Shown here: positions 1-34,178 of the stretch, in pieces
Layout of the letters: each line of letters begins with the position of its first letter
Position numbering within the stretch: the first letter of the stretch is position 1
DNA from: Saccoglossus kowalevskii
Taxonomy: Eukaryota; Hemichordata; Enteropneusta; Harrimaniidae
Direction: 5' to 3'
DNA: 34,178 nt
Assembly (NCBI RefSeq): GCF_000003605.2
Contig: NW_003130372.1
Coordinates: 42,463-76,640 of the forward strand
Notes under the pieces: model-generated
Databases searched by the model: none
Told to the model about the DNA's origin: nothing
Seen by the model: the letters and a program-made list of their open reading frames with translations, nothing else
Position numbers and translations under genes: made by a program

Positions 1-262
1 TTTTTCAGATTATCATTATATATCACCATTTTTCTGATTATACTATTTACACGACAGTAATGCATGCATTTGTGTGTTTAGATGATAAAATAGAAGACTT
101 ATGGTTATGCTAATTATATGCAAATTTGTCATGGTTTTTGATGAGCAGTAATCATTATATATTACCATATTTCTGATTATATTATATTCGGCCAGTCATT
201 GTTTATTAGTTATTAAATCTTGGATTATTGTTTGTTTCAAACCAGTATAGCAGCTATAGCCA
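1..262. other. AT-rich sequence with a short imperfect duplication
   Basis: No gene is seen. Two similar stretches, about 13-55 and 152-190 (cattatatatcaccatttt versus cattatatattaccatattt), lie about 140 bp apart, suggesting an old local duplication. Confidence 0.5.
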
Positions 263-355
263 TTGCGGACAATAAGTAATTCCAGTCAAAGAGATCAATT
301 TGTTTTTCACATCTGGTGTACGTATTGTCCCACATGTACTAATAAGTTTTCATAC

Positions 356-437
356 CAGGGTTGCTATGAGAACTATGATTCCTATTTCGAGCATTTTCTG
401 CTGATATTTCTTTTTTCCTATCCTCGGAGGCAGACAT
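356..437 (-). CDS. candidate first coding exon of a divergent gene
   Basis: On the minus strand, ATG at 437 opens MSASEDRKKEISAENARNRN, then HSSHSNP and a split Gly codon, ending at a donor-like CCCTG|GTATGA (exon end 356). The composition is hydrophilic and charged, unlike random translation of AT-rich DNA, and the exon lies just downstream of the CpG-rich block at 600-720. The rest of the gene would run off the left edge of the window. The initiation context is weak (CGG before ATG) and I recognise no family. Confidence 0.35.
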
Positions 438-599
438 CCGGGCGTTTTTCACCGCTTGGCAACCCTCTCGGTGAAAACAAAGGCCAAAAACTTGTTGTTG
501 AGACCCCCCTGAACAGTGTAACAAGACTAGCTCTATGTGTGTAACATATGTAAATTTGGTTGTTCAGGATTACTTCAAAGTTGAGTTTGTGTTGTTTTC

Positions 600-722
600 T
601 CGAATTTTCACCGGCTCAACCGGCGTTCCATAGCAGCGAACAAAGAGCCCATAGAAATACATGTACAGTGGTGCGTGTCTTAGCAACGTGGAACGTCTTG
701 TGACCTAGCTCCGCCCCCGAGG
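600..722. promoter_or_regulatory. CpG-rich block with GC box, possible bidirectional promoter
   Basis: This block contains about a dozen CpGs in an otherwise CpG-poor, AT-rich region. It holds a GC box (CCGCCCCC at 711-718, Sp1-type on the minus strand) and a TAGCAACG half-site of RFX type. The candidate minus-strand first exon lies about 160 bp to the left. It might also start the + strand AMPD transcript about 4 kb upstream of its first recognised exon. No TATA box is evident. Confidence 0.35.
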
Positions 723-769
723 ATATTTTTCATTCATCAAAAATTAGGAATTACGGGTAATTGCAGCTA

Positions 770-3700
770 GAATGAAATATTATACTGTATACTAATTATT
801 GTGAAACCTAGTAGTAGATAAAAACTGGAATGGATCAAACTAATCTATAAATTAGAAAATTTTTATTTTTTAAATATTTTGAGCCAGGCGAGGTCCATCA
901 TTGAATGTCATTAATCTGCATATTGCAAGTGCTTATAGTACATTTTGTGCACTTTGCCGAAGAAACTAAATGTTTGGAATATGTGACAAGACTGAAATTA
1001 TCTTCTATCATATCTATTGATAATTTAATGTGATATCCTGGGATGAACAAAGCAGGACCTTAATCAAGGCTCTTCCAAAGTCACAACCAATAAAGTTAAG
1101 ATAATGAATCTCACAGTGGATTTGACTTCCCTATAAATGCCCTAAAACAGACAAAACATGCTACATGTATATTCACTCAGTTTGTACTTATTTTCTCCGA
1201 ACCGAGTACAGTGACCCCATATTTTTATTCTATTTTCTTCATCCTCTTGCCATGAAATATATGAAAATGATGATATTTCAGTTCTGTGTAGCATTCTACC
1301 TAAACAGATCTTTTTTTTTAAATGATACGTCTCACCCTTTCTGCAAATCCGTGTCTGAGCTTTTTGTCATACAATAACGACAGTGCCCTTTTCTTTCTAT
1401 AAAAGTACACAGATGACAAACATTGACTTTCAAATTCAATTGCATCATTAGTAACAGTAATTAAGTAAATTTTTCAAGTTGTTGTTGAATTTCAATGTTA
1501 AGATCATTAGGAAAGAATTTTGATGTAAAATGGGAATTTGTTTAGTAATTTTTCAAACCTAATAATGTGAATTTTTTTCTATTTTTAGTTGAAAACATGC
1601 TGTTTAAATGTTGTATGGTGTATTAGCCCATTGTACAATACATTTCACACACGTATACGCATCATTTGCAGTAGCAAATTAGAACATTTACCAATTACTT
1701 TACAAAATGAGCAATTTATTGTTCCCTATTGTTATTATAATATGTTCCCATGGTATTTAATTAGTCACGCCTTCTGTTATATATAAATGAAATGAATAAA
1801 CTTATGCAGAGACATTACATATTTACATAATTACATAATTAGTATGTATTTGTTAATTGGTTAGAGCATACACATACTAAGATATAGGATATGAATGGTT
1901 TTTGAGACTTACTCCAAAAAATCAAACAACAGAGACGTGTCTATGGTCAAAACATATTTAATGATCTAATCATACAGTATATGCAATTAATCTATCTTTC
2001 TTGTGCACTTGTGCTTCTAAGTTCTATTGAAGCAAATTTAGTATTGAAGTGTGCCACTTTGTAAATATTTTACAACCTAAAACAAAGATTTGTTTTCAGT
2101 CATGACAAACTGTAAATATTTTACTGCAGTACTTTTTATCTTTAGGGACTTTTGTGAATTTTATTTTTTGTTAACCTTGAAGTTATTGAATGCTAACATA
2201 AATAGTGTTTTAACTGAGAGATCTTATTATATGTACTCTATACATTGTCTACTACAAATGGTTTAATTAATCAAACTTTAACAAACTATTTGCACTGTGT
2301 AATATTTGAGGAGTACTTATGAAAAATATTGAAAGAAAACCATTGTCAATGTCAATGTCATGCAGTCACTTGTGATAACTCTTAATAGCTATATGCAGGC
2401 TCAAATCATGCATGGAAGGCTTGAGCCCTCGTTATATAATTATGCATGAATGAATCAACTAAATATGCATCTGTTCATTTTTTTGGACTCAAAATTTAAA
2501 ACTTTTCATCAGATACATTCATGTATGATGCATTAATTGTTTTTTCGACACCAGTGTTTTGTTTGTAGATCCACTCTTTCATGGCTTCTATTTATTCCAT
2601 TGTCTGCAGCCCATTATATGCATGGCCTTGTGAAGTCATGTAATTTTGTTTCACCCCCCCCCTTTCATTCAACATCACCTTATTAAATTTATTCCCATGG
2701 CATATTCCATTTTGGAGGTAGGTAGATTGACAGCTGGGTAACAAAGATAATATTCCCTTGTTTCCGATTCTCCATAAACGATAACAATTTTCAAGGCATG
2801 ATCACCGGTAATAAAGATTTATATCTGCATTACCTGTGTAAAAAATGAACAAGTCTACATCCGTCATACATCACATCTACACACCCCTACATGAAAATAG
2901 TCCATCCCTAATTAAAATACAGCTGATTTTTGAAAACATAAATGGACGAATAATAAAACATGATGTGTCTTATTCATTCAATGGTTCCAGCACGCAAGGA
3001 ATATTTCATATAATAATATTTAGGGCACGTCAGTCCTTTTCCACATCTGAAACATCCGTGTCAAATTTTCTGTCTGCGTCATCTCCATCTTAGAAGGTAA
3101 GCCCAGATGCATCAAATTTATAACTATCATATGCAATTATGTGTAGTGCAGTAAAAAGTACTTAGCTTTGAATTCAGATTATTTGATATAAGTCTCCTGT
3201 CTAGATGTAGGATGCGTATATCAAATATTATTAGATATGTTTTAATATTCTAGACAAGTATGTTATTGACTAGATTGATCACATATATATGTACTGTGCC
3301 ATCTATTAGCTCTTTGTTTTTCAATAATGATTCTCCTTATCTCCAGTACATCTGAGTGTGCCTTCCTCTATTTATAAATAGATTATACAAAAACTGCTCA
3401 CTGTGTCACAATAATAATAATGACTGTAAATGCTTTAATATATTTATTATTATTTTTTCATTTTTGACTTCCGTGTGCCAAGCACGTAGTCTTTGCAGTT
3501 ACCTGTCTGTGTGTGTATGTGTGTGTGAGTCTGTATGTGTGTGTATGTGTTCAATCATTATGTCTAGAATTGCTGGTAAGATTTCAATAAAACATGGTAC
3601 ATAGGTGCTCTGGGACAATGCGCAGACCTGATTAGTTTTGAGTGAAAATTTGTGTCATCCGTTTAATCGTTAGTTTTGGTTTTGATATTTTTTAAGACCA

Positions 3701-4745
3701 ATTTTTTTATTTTATAGATAAGTACCCTGAATATATATGTTTGATATAGTCTCATGCTATGTATACACAATCAATTGTTTACAAAATTTAAACATGCACT
3801 ACAGAAAGACTATATGTCAATTTAATTACTGAAATTGCTAAAAGCTTTTGCTGTTAATCCTTATGCCCTAAAAATAGATACTATATGTTGAATGTAATTT
3901 TGAAGAGCAAGCAAAATTGTCTTAATTTTATTACTTAAAGTCCTTGCAAATTAAAATGCATTTTTGATATCAATTGATATGGCTGCATATGTGACATGTC
4001 TGTTTTTATTTCATATAATTTGGGAATCACACAGATTCCAGATACATGTAGTATGAACACAACATCATTTTATTGTTTTGTATAGCACACTCCAGCATGT
4101 GACCTTATAATTATAATTCATATTTAATTTGAGTCTGATTGTACAAACAGCTCGATGCTCTCTCTGGATTTATAATGTTGGTAAAGTTTGTAATTGAAAA
4201 CAGGAAATGGTATTTTTTTTTTCCATTTCAATCATAATGTACTTTATACTATTTCATCTTGAGATTTTTAATCAATTTTGTAAAATTTGACTGCATTTAC
4301 TGCTCACAGAGGTCAAGTATAATGTAATGTCATTCTATGTACTTGCCAAATGTCACACGTAACATATGTGTTGAAAACAAAATAATAAATATCAATAACT
4401 AGATTCATTACAAGGTGTTGTTATTAAGCTATTGACGCTCCAAATGCAAAACTTTATCTGAAATGTGAATTTGTAGACATTATTCATTGCAGGGACTTTT
4501 GGTTTGACCCGGTCCGATGTATATTCCTGTTGTCATGACAATTTGCTCCTCATTGTCTAATTGCCTATTTCAATCATGTATGACATGGCCTACATCAAGG
4601 AGATCTGACAATGCATAATTATACTACATCCCAGTTAGCTCTGTAATTGTATAATGTTCATCTAGGAGGTATTATACCACCTATGGTTTGACTTCTGTAA
4701 CAGTGGGATAGTTGTCTGACTACAATTAAATCTGTCTCCCTGTAG
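770..4745. other. AT-rich intergenic or first-intron sequence, no recognisable gene
   Basis: All open frames are short and look random, and I recognise no protein, tRNA or rRNA. If the promoter at 600-720 drives AMPD this is its first intron. A missing coding exon ending in one overhanging base must lie here or to the left of the window. A TG-rich stretch at 3500-3660 belongs to a dispersed repeat listed separately. Confidence 0.6.
3500..3660 (+). repeat. dispersed repeat family C copy
   Basis: (TG)n-like sequence is followed by aagatttcaataaaacatgg + tacataggtgctctgggaca. It is paired with the copy at 13700-14060 and lies upstream of the first recognised AMPD exon. Confidence 0.6.
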
Positions 4746-30179
<25,434 letters not shown>

Positions 30180-30550
30180 TTGTGATATACTATGAAACAG
30201 AGAATCCATCAAAGTAAGCTGTACTGCTATGGAAGTGTGAGAACTGGGTGGTCATTGCAAGTTTTCTTAACACAGAGAAAAACCACAATTTCTTAAATAT
30301 TGTACATGTGTTAAAACAAGTGACAGACAATGTCTTTCTAGAACTTTCATAGTGTTTATTATAGATTCCATTTCTAATATCACAATGCAGTGCCATTTAT
30401 CATTGTTCATGGGCATTAAAGGGGTGCATCATTTTCTGTTAATTTTCAATAATTACTTCTATGACTTTTGTATTCCTCATCATGAGACTGACTACATATT
30501 GATACTATATAGATTATATAGATACTATATAGGTTCACATGTGTATATAC

Positions 30551-30760
30551 TGTAAAACACGTCTTTTTAGCTAGCATGTTATTTTAGCTAATTTAGCTAA
30601 TCCACAATTTCACTAAATTAAGATGTCGCTAATTAGAATAGAGTGTATTCTCACAGTAAGATTATTGGCACTTTAGCTAAATTAAAATTCAGTTAGTTCA
30701 TGCATTGAGTCAAATTCGCTAAAATGATATGTGGCTATTTCAAAGTCTTTTACAATAATT
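30551..30760. mobile_element. MITE-like stretch in the 3' UTR
   Basis: It begins actgtaaaacacgtcttttt and ends aaagtcttttacaataattt, a short imperfect inverted repeat. The interior repeats ttagctaa / ttcgctaa words. It resembles the TACTGTAAAA element at 25008 in its ends only. Confidence 0.4.
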
Positions 30761-30990
30761 TACCCAAGTGCATTTGAACATTTGTCACTAATCAGGATTG
30801 TCAATGTTCTTCTCATACAAAGTGGTAGAAACATATTTACTTACACATTAATGTGTATTAGAATCAAGGATTCTTTAGCTTTGTGTGCTATGTATCTGCC
30901 TACTAATATAGGCCTCATACTTGTTTATATTCAAGTGTATTTGCATGTCAAGTGTCTTGTGACAATAACCAGTCTATTGCACCCAAGGTT

Positions 30991-30996
30991 AATAAA
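30991..30996 (+). other. candidate proximal polyadenylation signal
   Basis: Canonical AATAAA about 0.8 kb after the AMPD stop codon. The downstream sequence is moderately GT-rich (ggtgtcatgtggc). It would end a shorter transcript that lacks the CT microsatellite. Confidence 0.4.
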
Positions 30997-32527
30997 GGTG
31001 TCATGTGGCATACTCCTCCTGGAAAACGCTTTATTGTTTATTATTTAAATGTACAATTGTCATCTCTAACGTTTCGTAATTCCCACAATATTAACAGTTT
31101 TTAATAGTATATTTAGCTTTCGACGAAATTTTTTTTCGTAGGAATGTAGTTGGTCAGTGCGCAACATATTTCGTCTGTCATTCGCATGCTGGTTGTCAAA
31201 TATATAAACAAATGACGTCACAGTGGTACTGCCGATTAAAACAGCAGTGCATCAAAGAGACAATAGTCTGCTGATGTCTCACTAGAATTGCATAATACCT
31301 CTTTGTGATTCATGTTTGATATAGGGCCCATTTAAGGTATACAACATGCGTAAAATATTTTGTTTGAACCACATGCTGTACAGTGACTGTGATATATATG
31401 TATAAGTATATGATATAGCATGTAGTTAGGATTTGTATTAAATTGCCAAATTAGAATTTTAACCTTTATGATAGTCAGTACAAATTAGTCCTGAGGGACT
31501 CTCTACTTAGTTATGTACATTTACTATTTGTCTGCATTGACAGGCAACTGAAATGCTGGAGGTAAATCCTGTCTATGTTGAAAGAAAACATACTTGCGTA
31601 TGATAATTGATTTGCTTTATGTCTACTACCAATCCATTTGATGCCAACAGTTGTTTGTCATTACTCTCTCTGCTGTGTGGATATATCATTTGATTTCTTG
31701 TGTGCTTATATTCTTCACATGGGTGTGAATGATTCCGTAAAAAAAAATCCAAATGTGTATGTTCATGATGTTGGATATTTACATTTCTATTGCAATTACA
31801 AATGTATGTATTATTTTATGTCTACTTGCCACTTTAAAACATGGTGTTTGTTTATTTCATACATAAACAACAATTGCCACCAAGATTTTTACATGTATAT
31901 GTGAATGTATTGATAAGATATGTGGCAATATTGTGTTACCAATATTTTACTTTGTTTATAATATCTTATTGATATTTTCTTTTCATAGTAACTGTTATTG
32001 CTCATTACCCAGGGCCATTGAGAAAGCATTTGACCTCATCCTGATACTGTTAGTGCAACCTGTATTTGTAAAAAAAAAATTATAATCCAGGTTAAGTTTA
32101 ATGTTACATAAATACAGGTCATTGTTAGTTATATAGATAAGACACATAAGTGTTTTGGTAATTGTAATATTCTGATATTTTATCATGCCAATACATGTTA
32201 CACAATGTATAAATCAGGAGTTCAGAATGAGTTATCCATTTAAAGTTAGAATATTAAATTAGAAGACAGATTTTTGTGTATTATTAGATATATTACTAGT
32301 GATAGACTACACTATGTGTAGAAGCTTCCAAGAATATCAGTACACATTTTTTTTTAATATTAAAATATTTTATTAGCATTTGTTTTTGTTTTATCGCTGA
32401 TCGTACATATTTTTAAAAATTTCAAGTTACATATTTACTGTATGGCGAAACGTATAATCGATTCATGCTATTAAAATACATGAACATATTGTATATGAAG
32501 TTTCGGATTCAATAATATGTGTACATA

Positions 32528-32668
32528 CTCTGTTTCTCTTTCTCTCTCTCTCTCTCTTGCTCTGTTTCTCTTTTTCTCTCTCTTTCTTTCTTTCTCTCTC
32601 TCTCTCTTACTCTTTCTCTCTCTTTCTCTCTTTCTCTTTCTATATATATATATCTATATATATATTAT
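32528..32668 (+). repeat. CT-rich microsatellite followed by a TA run
   Basis: About 110 bp of (CT)n/(CTTT)n is followed by tatatatatatctatatata. It lies in the probable AMPD 3' UTR and would form a polypyrimidine tract in the mRNA. The open frame across it (Leu/Ser-rich) is an artefact. Confidence 0.95.
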
Positions 32669-33285
32669 AAGTTTTGGTGAACAAAAAAATAGTTCAGTGC
32701 AGTTAACTCTGTATATTGTGAAGATTATCATAACTGACTTCTCTACTGAGATTGAAATTTAGGTCAATCTAATTAATTAACCCAGAGTCAGTATTACAGT
32801 GGCTCTTAGATGCACTATATACATGATAAAAAAAAATGTATGAAATCAGTTCCAAAATTGTAAACCAGACGTTAAACAATGAAGTCAAATATTTAACAGC
32901 TTTTACTGAAATATTAGTATTGTTCATCATGTCGGGTGCAATCATTGTATCTACCCCTGTACGTAATTTTCGAAAAATTACACAGGGATATTTTCTAGAG
33001 CTACTATCAGCTTTTCAGTTGTAATCGTGCTGTCCCTACTATAATGTATTATAAATTACTGGCTTATGAATAGAAATACAATGTAACCTTAGTATTCGCT
33101 GACTTTAGTCTTCGTATCACTATATATTTCGAATAACAAATAGCCACAAATATAAGACTGTGTTAATACTGCTGTGAACACTTTGTCGCATGTTTACTCT
33201 GCCACAACTCAGAGTTTATGTTAACGTGTAAGACTTTGTAAGAGAAGTGAATAGCGAGGCATTACCTCAGCTGACCGTTTGGAAG

Positions 33286-33291
33286 AATAAA
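33286..33291 (+). other. candidate distal polyadenylation signal
   Basis: AATAAA followed 25-50 bp later by T/G-rich sequence. It lies just before the 3' end of the minus-strand short exon (33421-33611), so two converging transcripts would end within about 150 bp of each other. Confidence 0.45.
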
Positions 33292-33420
33292 GCTGGACTA
33301 CCTGTAATTAACTAATGTGTATTCTTTTGGGTCAAATCTGGTATCTCTACGTGTAAGTGTTTATAAGCGAGTCACAGTTTTCAGACCACAACACAACACA
33401 ACTGTATTTTATCTTTGCCG

Positions 33421-33611
33421 TCACGCCACTCTCTTTTTTTTTGTTCCAGTGTCACCGCTATTTTCCTTTGCTTGTTCAATATTAAATTGATTTTCAGACA
33501 GCAGTTTAGACGTAGGCATGGCCTGGACTTCATCATAACAAACCATGGTTGAAACAATGAGACAAATCAACATCATCATTACAGCCGTTTTGCCATGCCG
33601 ATAGCCGGGTT
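33421..33611 (-). CDS. exon of a small, probably secreted protein (unrecognised)
   Basis: On the minus strand an excellent acceptor (tgttttttttttgtatag) is followed by an open frame with a one-base incoming phase. It reads PGYRHGKTAV, then MMMLICLIVSTMVCYDEVQA, then MPTSKLLSENQFNIEQ, AKENSGDTGTKKKRVA and a TGA at 33423-33421. If translation starts at the ATG at 33579 the product is 52 aa: a 15-residue hydrophobic core, a plausible signal-peptidase site after VQA, and a short hydrophilic tail ending in a KKKR basic cluster, as in small secreted peptides or prohormones. The initiating exon may lie upstream (higher coordinates). I recognise no family. A GATAAA downstream on the minus strand (near 33405) could serve as a poly(A) signal. 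Chance cannot be excluded, but acceptor plus signal peptide plus tail is more than random. Confidence 0.5.
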
Positions 33612-34178
33612 CTATACAAAAAAAAACACACAGTATATGTAAAATAATTTAAAGACACGTTATTTAAAATGTTAAGATGTAGTGACGCATTTATTATATT
33701 ACATCTATCGCATAAATTGCAACTAACAAGTGTCGGTGATCCGCCGCTAAAGGAACTCGGCTGAAGCTAGCAGACACTCCCAGCAGACAGTGGAAGCTAG
33801 CAGACACACTAGCAGCCACAGTCTATAAGGCATAATAATGCTTTGAATCAAAGTTTATCACATCTTTTTGCATCACGTAATCATAGTTTGACATCAATAT
33901 ATTAATATAAATGGCTAATATTCATTTAAACAGAGAAATTCTAACAAATGTACTCACTCCCCCTGAAAGTGTATCTCTATGTGAGTGTATATAAACACTA
34001 TTCCCAATATTTTTTGGGAAATATTGAGTGTGCACCTTATCCACATATATGGTATGAAACATACATGTATTGACTACAATTTGTGATAGGTGACATTTAA
34101 TAATTAGCAGGACAATTTTAAAATCTGGAAATCATAATTGTGGTATAACTGCCCTATCAATATGCTAGCAGACACTAA
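33612..34178 (-). other. upstream region of the minus-strand small-protein exon
   Basis: A polypyrimidine tract (minus strand, 33617-33630) precedes the acceptor. Farther up, 33728-33835 is GC-richer and repeats gctagcagacac at 33766 and 33796, with a third copy at 34164. Read on the minus strand this block opens at an ATG at about 33831 as MPYRLWLLVCLLASTVCW, a signal-like string that stops after 28 codons. No donor with the required one-base overhang was found, so its link to the exon is unproven. Confidence 0.3.

Larger units (their letters stand above)
30180..33310 (+). other. probable 3' untranslated region of AMPD
   Basis: No coding sequence is recognisable here on either strand. AATAAA hexamers occur at 30991-30996 and at 33286-33291. 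The latter is followed by an AT-rich stretch and then a T/G-rich one (attcttttgggtc), a good cleavage context. Use of the first gives a UTR of about 0.8 kb, the second about 3.1 kb. The region contains a MITE-like stretch near 30550, a CT microsatellite at 32528-32640 and a TA run after it. Confidence 0.5.

Noticed and set aside
3024-3096. Exon-like stretch (weak acceptor atatttag, good donor AAG|GTAAGC)
   Set aside because: In the frame needed to join 4746 it contains a TGA, and its other frames give the wrong phase. It could only be a 5' UTR exon, and the acceptor lacks a pyrimidine tract.
30731-31048. 105-codon open frame after the AMPD stop
   Set aside because: No recognisable domain; hydrophobic, random-looking translation in the 3' UTR, and part of it overlaps a MITE-like stretch.
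32517-32762. Leu/Ser-rich open frame
   Set aside because: Translation of a CT microsatellite in the 3' UTR.
33341-33998. Similar words gtatctctacgtgtaagtgt and gtatctctatgtgagtgtat on either side of the small-protein exon
   Set aside because: Only about 30 bp of imperfect similarity in the same orientation; not enough to define a transposon or a duplicated promoter.

Overview
The window is a piece of an animal nuclear genome. It is AT-rich, with long introns bounded by GT..AG, many dispersed and tandem repeats, and a fragment of a CR1/L2-type non-LTR retrotransposon. The repeat style (hairpin-headed short elements, GTCCGTCCGT-type intronic repeats, abundant TACATGTA palindromes) and the protein similarity suggest a marine invertebrate, perhaps an invertebrate deuterostome such as a hemichordate. 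The species cannot be fixed from the sequence alone.

The one certain gene is AMP deaminase (AMPD2-like) on the + strand. I assembled 17 exons from 4746 to 30179. They join in one frame to give 788 residues from the first complete codon to the stop, and every junction keeps phase. The true start codon lies upstream of 4746 and was not found. Exons 1-4 encode the variable N-terminal extension, exons 5-7 the middle region, and exons 8-17 the zinc-dependent deaminase domain, with all expected metal-binding and catalytic residues present. Exons 2 and 3 are small, symmetric phase-2 exons that could be skipped. A separate ATG exon at 9421-9479 has the matching phase and may be an alternative first exon. 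Known vertebrate AMPD genes also vary at the N-terminus.

Layout: 1-770 holds a possible CpG-rich promoter region and a candidate first coding exon of a divergent minus-strand gene. 770-4745 has no recognisable gene. 4746-30179 is the AMPD gene, and its introns carry most of the repeats: a 30-bp tandem repeat (5701), hairpin-headed TIR elements (10660, 17397, 28532), a TIR element containing an assembly gap (15081-15945), an antisense retrotransposon fragment (16609-18235), a 23-bp satellite (20388-21055), three ~67-bp repeats (23497-23695), two MITE-like elements (25008, 27646), and nine copies of an exon-intron boundary (27869-28471). 30180 to about 33310 is a probable long 3' UTR. On the minus strand at 33421-33611 there is a short exon with a good splice acceptor that encodes a signal-peptide-like, small, possibly secreted protein; it would be tail-to-tail with AMPD.

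No prokaryotic-type system, CRISPR array or intact transposase is present. The most unusual items are the amplified 5' splice site in AMPD intron 16, the short secreted-peptide exon, and the modular N-terminal exons of AMPD.
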